DNA of 64,000 bases from positions 791,895 to 855,894 of the forward strand of contig NZ_REFW01000002.1 in NCBI RefSeq assembly GCF_003688855.1, given 5' to 3'. This DNA is from Tessaracoccus antarcticus. GTDB taxonomy: Bacteria > Actinomycetota > Actinomycetes > Propionibacteriales > Propionibacteriaceae. Every line of letters begins with the position of its first letter. Position 1 is the first letter of the stretch. A model generated the notes under the pieces. The model saw only the letters and a list, made by a program, of their open reading frames with translations. It ran no database searches and was not told where the DNA came from. The position numbers and the translations under genes are program-made. This document shows positions 53,026 to 62,345 of the stretch, one piece after another.

Positions 53026-53373
53026 TCAGCCCCTCATCGGGTACTGCAGCGCATCGTTGTCGGCTCGCAGGATGGCGGATTCTGCGAACGGCTCGTCCCG
53101 GATGACCAACCGGAGAGGCACCTCGTAGGCGGTATCGGCGCTGGGCGGCGGCGCGTCACCGTCGGGCCGTTCTTCGATTGACACGCGTCCTCCGCTGAGC
53201 GACTGCACCCTTCCCTGGAGCCATGCGAGGAAGCTGGCCCGGGCAGCAGGAAGACTCAGTGCGCGAGTCAGGGCGTCCCCCACCAATGAGGGGGCGAATG
53301 GGGAGAGGTCGGGCGCGCGAACATCGGCCAGAGCAACTGCGATTGCCTCGTAGATGTCGAGGTCGTTGGCCAC
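53026..53373 (-). CDS. unknown small protein, third gene of the caspase operon
   Basis: 115 residues from GTG 53373 (GGGGAC upstream). No motif is recognised. The first half is helical (DLDIYEAIAVALADV, DALTRALSLPAARASFLAWLQG) and the second is strand-rich (GRVSIEERP, TAYEVPLRLVIRDEP). It begins 19 bp after the 152-aa gene and probably forms one transcript with the caspase. Small constant partners are frequent beside caspase-like effectors in bacterial conflict systems, and a comparable role is inferred only from position. Confidence 0.7.
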   Translation of the reverse strand: MANDLDIYEAIAVALADVRAPDLSPFAPSLVGDALTRALSLPAARASFLAWLQGRVQSLSGGRVSIEERPDGDAPPPSADTAYEVPLRLVIRDEPFAESAILRADNDALQYPMRG

Positions 53374-53392
53374 GAGCCCGTCCCCTTCCCGT

Positions 53393-53851
53393 CTACAGGA
53401 CTGCAAGGACGAGCGGCAGGGTTCGCATGCCGATCTGGGCGACCTGCCCCCAGTCGACATCTGCGACCGTGTCGGTCACCGTGTCCCAGGCATCCGAGAG
53501 CCACGACTTGCTGAGGTCGGGCGAGTACTCCTTGCCTTCCTTGTGTGCCTGGATCGGCTGGATCGCTGCCTGTAGCCACATTCCGAGTGCCTTGGTGAAG
53601 GCCGGGTCGTCCAGGTGTGGCGTGACGATCTCCTTCAGTTGGGCGACAGCCTGATCCTTGGCAACTTGTGTGGTGAAGGCCTTGCCGATTCCGAAGATGC
53701 TCATGACCTGACTGACCGTCTGGCCGGCGACCCGGGGGTCGATGCCCACGGTGGACGCCACCGTCGAGGCAACGCTCGGAATGATGCTGCTGAAGAAGTC
53801 CATCCAGCCCTTGTCTTCAGCGCTGGTCGGTGTGGTTGCTGTGAGTGCCAT
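53393..53851 (-). CDS. unknown small protein with amphipathic N-terminal helix, second gene of the caspase operon
   Basis: 152 residues from ATG 53851, which has GGAAAGGGAG upstream. A segment FFSSIIPSVASTVASTVGI is small-residue rich and amphipathic to hydrophobic. The middle has a possible helical bundle (AVAQLKEIVTPHL, ALGMWLQAAIQPIQ), and the C-terminus ends in a hydrophobic strand (LPLVLAVL). There is no signal peptide and no known family. It could be a membrane-active effector or a caspase substrate. It lies between the caspase and the 115-aa gene, separated from the caspase stop by ~80 bp. Confidence 0.7.
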   Translation of the reverse strand: MALTATTPTSAEDKGWMDFFSSIIPSVASTVASTVGIDPRVAGQTVSQVMSIFGIGKAFTTQVAKDQAVAQLKEIVTPHLDDPAFTKALGMWLQAAIQPIQAHKEGKEYSPDLSKSWLSDAWDTVTDTVADVDWGQVAQIGMRTLPLVLAVL

Positions 53852-53930
53852 AGTGCACTCCCTTTCCGGTTGTGGGTGGATTCTCTTGGTCGCCTCATCC
53901 AGACATGCCTGGATGGTGTGGTTGGTGGCC

Positions 53931-54926
53931 CTAGCCGCCAACCCCGAGACCCTGAAGGAACGAGTCGAACAAGCCGTCGCTCGGCGCGTCCTCTGGCGAA
54001 AGGGTCTGAGTTCCTGTGGGTGTCGACGATTCGGTCGCTGCGCCGTAGCCGATGATGGTTTGCGTGAGCCAGCCGGCATGGGCGATGGGGGCCTCGACGA
54101 TGGGGGTCTGGCGCATGTTCAGTGTCTGCAGTCGTTGATCGACGCTTCCACACAACGCCTCGGCCGATCTTGATGTGCCGCCGGCCTCGATCTCACAACC
54201 GAGCGCCCAAGTGAACGCCGAGAGCCCGTCAGTGGGAGGGCTTCCTGCAGCCGCGGTCTGGTCGCCAAGGCATGCTGCGAACAGCACCCCATTCAGTTCA
54301 GAGCCACCGTCAACGCTCTTCGCTGAGGGTGCAGAATTCGTTCCAAATGCTGCCGGGGAGAACTGTTTCGCGACCGTCCCGGTGTCAGAAGTAGCCGGGT
54401 GGCCGAAGGACTTGAAAGAGGTGGCCTGGGTGAGACGCGCCACGTCGGCAGCAGCCCGTTCGGGAGTCGGCCTCCACACCTTCGCGCGCGCGGCCTGGAG
54501 GCCGCCCGGAGCGAAGAACAGCTTCTCGAGCCCTCCCGAGTGACAGGCATCGATGACGCAGGTCAGTGTGCCGAGCGCCACGTTCTGGCTGAGGTCGACC
54601 AACTCGGTGTCCTCGAGGAACGCGTCGTACAGGCAGAGGACCTCGGTGTAGGTGGTGCCCTTGACATAGCGGTACCCGTGGGAGGACTCGAAGAAGACGA
54701 TTTCGTCTCCGGCGCTCACTCCGTCGAAAAGGTGGCTCAGTTGCTCCCGTACATTTGCGAGAGTGGCGTCGTTGTCGTGGAGGACGGCGATGTCCTGGGC
54801 ATCGAACCCGTAGTAGCGCTGCAGCAGGTCCTGGAATCGTCGGGTATCTGCCACGCAACTATTCAGATTGTTCTGGGGGTCTGGATAGACATCAATGCCC
54901 ACCAGAAGCGCCCTCTTTGAGGTCAT
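53931..54926 (-). CDS. caspase-like (metacaspase, C14) protease
   Basis: 331 residues. It starts with the p20 strand RALLVGIDVYPDPQNNLNSC typical of metacaspases (key runs LLVGIDVY and LNSCVAD). The catalytic His is His83 in ESSHGYR, and the catalytic Cys is Cys128 in VIDACHSGG. A C-terminal region has LFAACLGDQTAAA and FTWALG, matching the p10-like part (the substrate-pocket strand). A Ser/Thr-rich tail of ~40 residues ends the protein. No other domain is fused. Bacterial caspase-like enzymes commonly work in self/non-self or stress systems by cleaving a dedicated partner. It leads a three-gene operon of unknown proteins. Confidence 0.9.
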   Translation of the reverse strand: MTSKRALLVGIDVYPDPQNNLNSCVADTRRFQDLLQRYYGFDAQDIAVLHDNDATLANVREQLSHLFDGVSAGDEIVFFESSHGYRYVKGTTYTEVLCLYDAFLEDTELVDLSQNVALGTLTCVIDACHSGGLEKLFFAPGGLQAARAKVWRPTPERAAADVARLTQATSFKSFGHPATSDTGTVAKQFSPAAFGTNSAPSAKSVDGGSELNGVLFAACLGDQTAAAGSPPTDGLSAFTWALGCEIEAGGTSRSAEALCGSVDQRLQTLNMRQTPIVEAPIAHAGWLTQTIIGYGAATESSTPTGTQTLSPEDAPSDGLFDSFLQGLGVGG

Positions 54927-55285
54927 GACTCTGCTCTCACTTTCTGGATGCGATGGAGGATGTACAGGGCTGGGCGGGACCGTGGGGGCAATTCCTCAGC
55001 TGTGCAGCCTTGGCCAGCTTTCTGCGGGTGCCATGGCGAGTGGACCGCACCCCCAACCGAGGCCCAGGCCCACAACGTTGTTCACGATGGTCTTCGTCGT
55101 TCGCATTGCTCAGCTCCATCCAGATGCTGTACTGGTGTTCCATCTGGGTGCTGTACAGGTTGCAACCATCGTGACCGGAGCCGCCACGATTGGGCAGACC
55201 CGTGTCCCACTTGGACACGGCCGCCAGAAGGTCGACGTCAGCAGTGCATTCGGTCTTCGGAGATGTGTGGAACAAGAGGTCCCGG
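54927..55285. other. divergent intergenic region between caspase and LysR genes
   Basis: About 360 bp with weak coding character. It contains the short direct repeats TGCTGTACT and TGCTGTACA. A 119-codon frame on the minus strand has no domain and unusual composition. The region presumably holds both promoters and could bind the LysR protein. Confidence 0.45.
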
Positions 55286-56221
55286 ATGGAACTCAACCTT
55301 GAACACCTTCACAGCTTCGCGGTTCTCGTACGAACGGCCCATTTCGGGCGGGCGGCGGAGGAACTGCACATGACGACGTCTGGCCTCTCCAAACGCATCC
55401 GTTGCCTGGAAAGGGAGGTCGGTGCGCTCCTCGTCGAGCGTGGACCGGGCGGATATCAGGGACTCACCGATCGTGGAAGATCGCTGGCGGAGCGGGCACC
55501 ACTGATACTGATCGCCGCTCACTCCGCACGCCGGGACGGGGACGATGAGGTGGTGGTGCTGGGCTTCCCCGGACGGCTCAGCGACTACTTCACTCAAACG
55601 CAATTTGGACTCCTGGTGGATTGCCTGTCCTGGGAGCGCCCCTTGACACATCTCCGGCTACAGGGTGTTTCCTATGCAGATGTCCGGGATTGCGTCATCA
55701 ATGGCTCCGTCGACGTTCTGATCGACATGGTGGACCCCATCCGAGCCGGCTCTCTTCAGATCCCCCTTGCAGAAGTTTCTCGCTCCGCCGTAGTCACTGA
55801 CTCCAGCGCTCTCGGCGAACAGGATCCTGTGTTCCTCCAAGACGTCGTGGCGGAGCCGATTCTGCACGATTCCCGCCTCGACCCGTCCTGGATGGGTCCC
55901 TGGGTGCTCGCGGACGTGGAGAGGCACTCACCCGGGCGACTCGTTGACGTGGCTGCATCCGGGTTCCGGGAAATCAGCGAGGCCGTCAGGACGGGTCGAG
56001 GTATCGCTGTGGTGCCGGGATTCATGGCCCAATCGCTCCTACCGGCCGGGTTGAGGGGAAGGACCATCCTGGACGCGCCGCTCGTACAGGTCCGTGCGGT
56101 CATTCGCTGTGGTGAGAGTCGCCCCCAGGTAGCGGCCTTGGTCCGTGTACTGCAGGTGCTTGGGCATGCTCTGAGCTCTCCTGTTTCAGCGCCACCCGGC
56201 GCCCGAGACCACCGCAGATGA
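55286..56221 (+). CDS. LysR-family transcriptional regulator
   Basis: 311 residues. The N-terminal helix-turn-helix reads LEHLHSFAVLVRTAHFGRAA, ELHMTTSGLSKRIRCLEREVGALLVER (key runs HMTTSGLSKRI and LEREVG). The effector-binding domain of ~200 residues follows, containing VLGFPGRLSDY and GRGIAVVPGFMAQ. AAGAGGT lies upstream of ATG 55286. It is divergent from the caspase operon, the classical position for autoregulation plus control of the neighbour, so it may regulate the caspase operon. Confidence 0.9.
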   Translation: MELNLEHLHSFAVLVRTAHFGRAAEELHMTTSGLSKRIRCLEREVGALLVERGPGGYQGLTDRGRSLAERAPLILIAAHSARRDGDDEVVVLGFPGRLSDYFTQTQFGLLVDCLSWERPLTHLRLQGVSYADVRDCVINGSVDVLIDMVDPIRAGSLQIPLAEVSRSAVVTDSSALGEQDPVFLQDVVAEPILHDSRLDPSWMGPWVLADVERHSPGRLVDVAASGFREISEAVRTGRGIAVVPGFMAQSLLPAGLRGRTILDAPLVQVRAVIRCGESRPQVAALVRVLQVLGHALSSPVSAPPGARDHRR

Positions 56222-56240
56222 GAGGCGGGTGGCTGGGCGC

Positions 56241-56897
56241 TCACTCGGGGAGGTCGTCGCCGTCCTGCAGATCGGAGCCCCACCCGGCGGCGAAGAGGAT
56301 GTCCGCCCCCTGAACATCTTCAACAAGTCGGCTCAGCAGTTCCGAGGCACTTCTGGAGCGCAGGAGCGCGTGCTGGTCCATCGTGTTGAGCGGTGCGATG
56401 CCGGCGACCTGCCAGATGCGCTGCGCCAGATCGGACGACAGTTCTATGTCGGCCGGCCATGGAACTTCGACGAACTCAGTTGCCCTCGAGATGGTGGCAC
56501 GCACCGCAGCCTCGGCCTCGTTGACCTCTGAGGGGGTGGACTCATCAATCTCCACAGGGGCAAGCTCGCGCACCTCCGCCCGCGGGAACGGATCATCCTG
56601 CAGCCAGCGGACCACCTCGAAACGTGCACCACCCGTGGCCAGCAGCACGATGAAGCCCTCGCTCTGCTCCACGGAAACGATGCGGGCCACCGTGCCCACC
56701 CCGAACCGGGTGTCGCCGCCCCCGACCTCGGAGCCTCGTTCAATCAGCACCACCCCGAACTCTTGCTCAGTCTCCTTGAGCACCGACGACAGCATCGCGA
56801 TGTAGCGCGGCTCGAAAACTCGGAGCTGCAACGGCATCCCGGGAAACAGCACGGATCCGAGAGGGAACATCGCTAGCTCACGCGTGGCGCCGGTCAT
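56241..56897 (-). CDS. Lon N-terminal (substrate-binding) domain protein
   Basis: 218-residue standalone LON substrate-binding-domain protein (PUA-like fold). MFPLGSVLFPGMPLQLRVFEPRY is the unmistakable start (key runs MFPLGSVLFPG and LRVFEPRY), followed by FGVGTVARI. A helical C-terminal part ends the protein. No ATPase or protease domain is attached. Such proteins are widespread in actinomycetes and of unknown function. Convergent with the LysR gene. Confidence 0.92.
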   Translation of the reverse strand: MTGATRELAMFPLGSVLFPGMPLQLRVFEPRYIAMLSSVLKETEQEFGVVLIERGSEVGGGDTRFGVGTVARIVSVEQSEGFIVLLATGGARFEVVRWLQDDPFPRAEVRELAPVEIDESTPSEVNEAEAAVRATISRATEFVEVPWPADIELSSDLAQRIWQVAGIAPLNTMDQHALLRSRSASELLSRLVEDVQGADILFAAGWGSDLQDGDDLPE

Positions 56898-57025
56898 GAC
56901 AACGATCCTGCCGGACGAAGGCCGGCGAAGCGAGCCCTGACAGCAACTTCGCGAGGGCGTTCTCGGGGATCAGTGAGGGCACATGAGGCGCAGGGAGACG
57001 CGCCGGACAATCGTTGGGCAACCTC

Positions 57026-57877
57026 TCAAGGTCGCTGGATGGCTTTGGCCGGAGTCCGGATGTTGCCGGGATCGGGAGCAGCGTAGAGGTTCCCGAACCC
57101 GTCCCTGATCTCCCCGACACAAACACTTCCCGGCGGGCTGGTCGCACCTCTGAGGAACACTGAATCAACAACCGTGCCGCCGGGGTGTGACGTGGGATGC
57201 ACGACAGCAGACAGCCCGCTGACCGCAAGGTTGGCCTGCAGGAACTCCAGCGGAGTCCCACAATCGAAGGCCATGGCCTGTGTGACGAACAGGTCGAGAG
57301 AGCCGATCCTCGGTCGCCAGACTTCCTCGTAGAGTCCCGACGGCTTGACCTGCAGCCCCCGCGCCAACTCGTTGGGCAGGAGGCTGGCACCCACGAACCT
57401 CAGGGTGCCGAAGTCACTGGCTCGACCGACATCCTTCACAAGAAGACGAGGCCCCGTCCGGTCCCATCCGGCAACGAAATCCTCGTCGAGTGCTGCGAGC
57501 CAGGTGTCGGCATTGAGGATGAGCAGGTCATCATCTTCCAACCAGTGGGCCACCTGTGCCACGGCGCCTGCGGTACCCATCAACTGGGGTTCCCGCGAGA
57601 CGTGGATCGAGGACCGCTCGACGAACTCGACGATCTGCTCCGCCAGGTGGAAGGCGTTCACGGCCGTCCTCGCTGCCACGGCCGCCGCCTGGCTGATGGA
57701 CCTGGCCAGCAACTCCTCGTTGTTCACGGTGAGTAGGGGTTTGGGGGTCACGTCGGTGAACGGTCGCATGCGGGTGCCCAGACCTGCCGCCAACACCAGG
57801 CAGGCCAGCCCTCGCTGCGGAGGCTCCACCGATTCACAGGCATGACAGATCCCAGGGCGTGGAGGGTTGCGGCTCAT
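57026..57877 (-). CDS. sugar-phosphate nucleotidyltransferase (NTP_transferase family)
   Basis: 283-residue Rossmann-like nucleotidyltransferase. The nucleotide-binding signature is LAAGLGTRMRPFTDVTPKPLL (seen as GLGTRM and KPLL). LLILNADTWLA carries the metal-binding Asp, and LMGTAGAV the substrate loop. It activates a sugar phosphate to a nucleotide sugar, perhaps a mannose- or glucose-1-phosphate uridylyl/guanylyl/adenylyl transfer. The ~28-residue N-terminus before the signature is longer than usual and contains CHACESV. No pathway partner is adjacent. Confidence 0.88.
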   Translation of the reverse strand: MSRNPPRPGICHACESVEPPQRGLACLVLAAGLGTRMRPFTDVTPKPLLTVNNEELLARSISQAAAVAARTAVNAFHLAEQIVEFVERSSIHVSREPQLMGTAGAVAQVAHWLEDDDLLILNADTWLAALDEDFVAGWDRTGPRLLVKDVGRASDFGTLRFVGASLLPNELARGLQVKPSGLYEEVWRPRIGSLDLFVTQAMAFDCGTPLEFLQANLAVSGLSAVVHPTSHPGGTVVDSVFLRGATSPPGSVCVGEIRDGFGNLYAAPDPGNIRTPAKAIQRP

Positions 57878-58056
57878 CGTTGCCCTTCGTCAGTCACTGG
57901 ATGGTGATTGTGCCACCGGCATCGACAGTATGCAGGAAGGTGACCGCATTCCGCTCCTCCTACTGGGCCATGAATTCAGGGCTGCAGCGTTGGGTCTGGC
58001 TTTTCTGATCAAGACGAACGTGGGCCGGTCGAATCCTGGGCGTCCTTTAAGGTGTC

Positions 58057-58836
58057 TTGGCCTCGGCCACCGACGCGCACGTCGATTTGCTCACACGGCT
58101 TGCCCCCGAACGCGCCTTGCGCACCCAACGGGCCGTTGCCCGCGAGTGGATTGACGACCAGCGCGCCGTCGGCGGCATCGGTATCATCGGGCTCACACTG
58201 TCGGAGCCGGACGGGCTCATTGACGCCGCGAGCGACGCTCGCCTGCCCTTCGTCATTGTCGACCCCGTGGACACGCACCATCGCCGCATGGTGAGCGTCG
58301 GGTCGAGCAACTGGGCTGGCGCACGCACCGCGACGGAGCACCTCATAGGGCTCGGGCACACGCTCATCGCATGGATCGGTGGGCCCGAGGGCTCCGATGC
58401 CGCCCGCGACCGTCTCTACGGCTACCAGGCGGCGCTCGACGCCGCCGGGCTCGAGATCGACCCTGCCCTTATCCGGTCGGGCCAGTTCGACGTTGCTGAA
58501 GGCGCTCGGCACGCACGTGAACTCCTCACCTCGACGAACCCGCCCACAGCGATCATGGGGGCCGACGACGAGATGGCCTTTGGCGTGCTCGCCACAGCCC
58601 ACGCGCTTGGCATCCGGGTGCCGGACCAGCTCAGCGTCATTGGTTTTGATGACACGCCGCAGGCTGCATGGGCGACCCCACCACTGACCACCGTCCATCA
58701 GCACCTCGAAGGCATGGGATGGATGGCGGTCGAGACCGTCCTCGCGATGGCTGAAGGGCGCCGTCCCGCGTCGCGGCACGTCGAGCTGGCAACATCACTC
58801 ACGGTCCGCGACAGCACGAGCGTGGCGCCTCACTGA
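58057..58836 (+). pseudogene. LacI-family regulator lacking its DNA-binding domain
   Basis: The frame (from TTG 58057, 259 codons) encodes most of a LacI-type periplasmic-binding-like domain: GIGIIGLTLSEPD, PFVIVDPVDTH, AGARTATEHLIGLGHTLIAWIGG, GADDEMAFGVLATAHALGIRVP, LSVIGFDDTPQAAWATPPLTTVHQ (runs shortened to IGFDDTP and PPLTTVHQ). The N-terminal helix-turn-helix and the first strand of the ligand domain are missing, and an in-frame TAA lies directly upstream. A LacI protein is ~330 residues. It therefore looks like a 5'-truncated pseudogene and cannot bind an operator on its own. Confidence 0.8.
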
Positions 58837-59283
58837 GCCAACGGCGCCCCCTGTGCCCGTGGACGAACTCAAGTCATGACACATCGACCAACGGACAGCC
58901 GGGCTGCGAATGCGCGGCTCCCCGATTGGCAAATTCGCCCGCAGAGTGCACGTCGTGCAATCGTCGATGCGGCATTGTGCCGTGATGTAGCTTGCCCAGA
59001 ATCCAGCGGCAGCGGTGGACCGACGTGCTGTGCCCCACAGGGAAGGACCACACCTCGTCCGCTGTCCAAAATCCTGGCGCTACTCACCCTGCGGCGTGGC
59101 GGGGCCGTCTTCGAGTCGGCGTCAAAAACTGAGCCACCTCGTGGCGAGCGCTGGCACTGACGTGGTGAGGTTGTTCCTCGCCAAGCCTCTCCCGTGACAC
59201 TCGTTGCGCGGCAACACCGTTATCGCCACGGTCAGCATCTACCGCCCGGTCGTGATTCCACCTCGATCATTGGCAAACGCGTT
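58837..59283. other. gene-poor region
   Basis: About 450 bp between the LacI fragment and the terminator of the secreted hydrolase. A 94-codon + frame (58876-59160) has no recognisable domain. I see no convincing gene. Confidence 0.45.
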
Positions 59284-59321
59284 CGTGCCGGGGCCCGGAT
59301 GTAACTCCAGGCCCCGGCACG
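59284..59321 (-). terminator. terminator of the secreted hydrolase gene
   Basis: A perfect 12-bp stem, CGTGCCGGGGCC with GGCCCCGGCACG, and a 14-base loop lie ~20 bp past the stop of the minus-strand gene at 59341. There is no T-tract. Confidence 0.7.
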
Positions 59322-59340
59322 ACGATTCTTCAGTGGTGTG

Positions 59341-61629
59341 TCAGGAGAACAGGACGATGTTGTTGAAGATCTCCTTGGTGATCCAGCCGTAGCGGACGGG
59401 CTGGCCGGTCTTAGCGATGTTGTCGATCACTTTGGCCGTGGCGTAGGAACGGCACCCGTTTCCGCCGGTGGCGGGCGTATTGCATTCGGTCCTCCACTGA
59501 CGTCCGTCAGCAGCGGTCCAGGAGCCGGTCCTGGCCAGCGGATTGCCCGCCCACACCGACTTCTTGGCGGGGAGGTAGGTGAGGTTGTTGAAGGTCCAGC
59601 CCAGCTTCTTGATGAATTGTCCCTTGACCTGGGTCACCGTGGTGGCCTGGATGAGGGTGCGGCAGCGCTGGGTGACGGAGTAGGGCTCGCAGGACGTGAA
59701 CCAGTGGCGCCCGTTGTAGTTGTGGTAGCCGGGTGTGGTGTAGATCGATCCCGGGTACGAGGGGGTGGGCGGCGGGGTCGTGACCGGCGGGGTGGTGGTC
59801 GGCGGGGTGCAGGTGGTGGCACCAACGGTCACGATCCCGCTGATCTTGACGGTGTTCCCCTCAGCATCCTTGGTGGGGCTTGCCGTCCACCCGTCAGGGA
59901 TGGTGGTGAAGGCGTGACCGTCCTTGGCGGTGGCGATGATCAGGTACTTTCCTGCCGCCAGTGAACTGAGGTCACCGGCCTTGGTGCCGGTCTTCTCACC
60001 GACGTAGACCTCCACAGAAGCAACACCGTCCTGGGTCAGGGTCACCGATCCAGGCACCGATGCTCCGGAAGCGCTGCAGGTCTGCGGGGCTGTGGTGGCG
60101 GAAATGGTGGCCGCCAGGGGTGTCTTGGCAACACCAATGCGATCCATCATGTAATTGGCCACATGAACGAAGTAGTCCTCCCCCTCAGGGGTCAGGTAGC
60201 CAGCACTGATCTGCCGCGCATCCACTTCGGCCATCAACGCCAGGTACTGTGCGCGGGTCTTGTAGGCGGTGGTGAAATCACTCAACGACATCAGATCCAT
60301 CACACCATGAGCTGTGAATCCCGGACCATCTGTTCCAAGATACTGACCGAGGGGGTGGTCGATGAGACCGTAGCGAACCCCTCCCAGGGCGTTGCCGGCG
60401 TCGTCCCGCAGGAGCGCTCCGGTAGCGGTGGTGGTCTCCCACAACGACGGTGCAGCCGGAATGCCTTCCTGGTGCCACTTCACCAGCGCGTCCGTCGCCG
60501 CAAAGATGGTGGGCTCCAGAGGGTAGTGATTGAGCCTCTCCAGAAATTCGGGCTTGTGGACATCAGTGTTGAACGACCGGCCGCTCTTTGCGATCTCCTC
60601 ATCGGAAGGGATCACCGGCGACAGCAGATCAGTGTGAGGGGTACCGGGTACCGCCCAGACACGCTGCTTCGGCGGAAGGCTCCGGGGGCCTCTCCTGTCC
60701 AGGATCGCCTCTGAGTCCACGAGGATGTTGGGAACCGAAAGCACCGGATCCACAGCCGGGGTGGCCCGACCACCCGTCCGCAGTGAGCGACCGGTGAGAC
60801 CAGCGACATTCAAGTAGCCGTCGTAGACCGACTGACCGTTCGCCTCCTCCGCGAGACCGGCGATCTTGTTGGTGTAGGTGGCAAGGTAACCGCCCGATTG
60901 GGACTGCCCCGTCAACAAGATGGTCTTGGGCTCCTGGCCGCCCAGGATGAGACCTGCATCCTCACTCTTCAGAAGGGCACCCATCTGGGCGATGATGTCC
61001 CACGCCTGCCCCTCCTCATCCCAGGCAACCGGGGCATAGCGCACGGGATCGTAAGTCTTCAACGCCTCAATCTGACTCGGCTTCGAGACGATTCCCACAT
61101 ACGTGTCTCCATTGGCGAAATGATGCTGCCACAGCCTGCGCCACATATCCTCACCAGCGAACCCATTCGAGGCGTTAGTCACTTCGACATCGATCACCCC
61201 GGAAGAGTCAGCCGCCTTGGCGGGGCGGCGCACGATGATGCGGTTCACGTAGGGAACATCCTCCGTCACAACCGCGACGTCGCCACTGGCGTCGTCATAC
61301 ACATTACTGGTCCCAGAGAGGAAATATTCCTCTTCCACATAGCCGTAATCCGCCACGTCGAACGGCACCCTGGCCCGCTTCATGCTGGAGAACATGTGGG
61401 TGGTGTCGTCCTCAAGAATGGGCCCCTGCACCTCCGGAATCATACTCAGTGAATGCATGATCGAATCATCCGGATTTGCATTTGGGCCGGCATTCTCCGC
61501 GGAAGCGGGGACTACCCATAGCGAACACGTCATGGCTGAAGCAGCCGCCAAGGCCGACGCAGCACGTATTCTGCGGTGAGAAACTGAGGGTGGCATCTGA
61601 TTGTCCATTCTCTCGGTGGATAACGCCAT
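59341..61629 (-). CDS. secreted alpha/beta hydrolase with a C-terminal duplicated cysteine module
   Basis: 762 residues. An N-terminal signal peptide (ASALAAASAMTCSLWVVPASA) is followed by a ~500-residue alpha/beta-hydrolase-domain region with nucleophile elbow GQSQSGGY near residue 245. This resembles large secreted hydrolases of the Abhydrolase_10 type. A beta-sandwich-like segment (VPGSVTLTQDGVASVEVYVG) and a Pro/Thr linker follow. The C-terminus (from ~638) contains two related ~70-residue units: NGR-HWFTSC...RCRTL...LGW and DGR-QWRTEC...GCRSY...YGW, each with two Cys. It is probably a cell-surface or substrate-binding module. The start is uncertain among ATGs at 61629, 61608 and 61596. 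Confidence 0.85.
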   Translation of the reverse strand: MALSTERMDNQMPPSVSHRRIRAASALAAASAMTCSLWVVPASAENAGPNANPDDSIMHSLSMIPEVQGPILEDDTTHMFSSMKRARVPFDVADYGYVEEEYFLSGTSNVYDDASGDVAVVTEDVPYVNRIIVRRPAKAADSSGVIDVEVTNASNGFAGEDMWRRLWQHHFANGDTYVGIVSKPSQIEALKTYDPVRYAPVAWDEEGQAWDIIAQMGALLKSEDAGLILGGQEPKTILLTGQSQSGGYLATYTNKIAGLAEEANGQSVYDGYLNVAGLTGRSLRTGGRATPAVDPVLSVPNILVDSEAILDRRGPRSLPPKQRVWAVPGTPHTDLLSPVIPSDEEIAKSGRSFNTDVHKPEFLERLNHYPLEPTIFAATDALVKWHQEGIPAAPSLWETTTATGALLRDDAGNALGGVRYGLIDHPLGQYLGTDGPGFTAHGVMDLMSLSDFTTAYKTRAQYLALMAEVDARQISAGYLTPEGEDYFVHVANYMMDRIGVAKTPLAATISATTAPQTCSASGASVPGSVTLTQDGVASVEVYVGEKTGTKAGDLSSLAAGKYLIIATAKDGHAFTTIPDGWTASPTKDAEGNTVKISGIVTVGATTCTPPTTTPPVTTPPPTPSYPGSIYTTPGYHNYNGRHWFTSCEPYSVTQRCRTLIQATTVTQVKGQFIKKLGWTFNNLTYLPAKKSVWAGNPLARTGSWTAADGRQWRTECNTPATGGNGCRSYATAKVIDNIAKTGQPVRYGWITKEIFNNIVLFS

Positions 61630-62345
61630 GGTTCTTTTACTTCGCGCATCTCATGCAGAATAAAAGAGCAACGACAGCCGTCGTCGTGGGACGCCGCACC
61701 CGGATCTTCAGTGACCTTGGGTGAGCACAAGCTAGCGCCGTCGAAATTGGCCCTCCAAGAGGTTGCCACCATTTGCCACACCACCAACGTGCCCTTCTCG
61801 TCAGAGCGGCCGAGCCGGGGCGAGGCCATCCCCGGGGGTCGGAACTGTCGATGACGGCTCGAGAGCCCGAAGATGTTGTGACGACGCGGCCATCAGATGC
61901 ACGGGCCGTCAAGGCCTGCGCACCCTCACCGATCGCCGGATCGAGGTGGAGGGCCCACTGAACGCAGGGCGTGCGTCCGTGGGTACAGCGATACGAACCA
62001 CACAGTTCTCATCCGGATCCTGTGAGGGCACACTCCCGGACCTTTGACATGACTGCGCAGCGACGGCAGGACGAGAAAACGGCAAGAGACTTGAGTGAGC
62101 TATTCAGTAGATTGAGTGTGGATTGTTCCCGCTTGGATTTCCCTGGTGGGTCCAACCAACGCTGCCATAGTCATTCGTTTTTGCTTGTGAAGCAACGTGC
62201 TTTTTATGGCTGCGTCAAGTATTAAAATGGAACGTTGTTGGGGTGGTTCAGAAGTGGTTGCTCACCCCATCGATCGTGGCTGGTTGCAACCGTGTGGGGT
62301 CCGGTCATGGCAGGGTGCGGGTAAGCTCTTTGTTGTAGCTTTGTG
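61630..62345. other. gene-poor region left of the insertion sequence
   Basis: About 715 bp with no recognised gene. A + strand frame at 61971-62225 has no domain, and the last ~150 bp are noticeably AT-richer. It contains the promoter of the secreted hydrolase near its left end. Confidence 0.45.

Noticed and set aside
54937..55296. 119-codon minus-strand frame upstream of the caspase gene
   Set aside because: No domain, mixed composition, overlaps the LysR start; better explained as a promoter region.
59110..59150. GTCAAAAACTGAGCCAC-like sequence reminiscent of an insertion-sequence end
   Set aside because: No transposase remnant, no partner repeat and no target duplication nearby.
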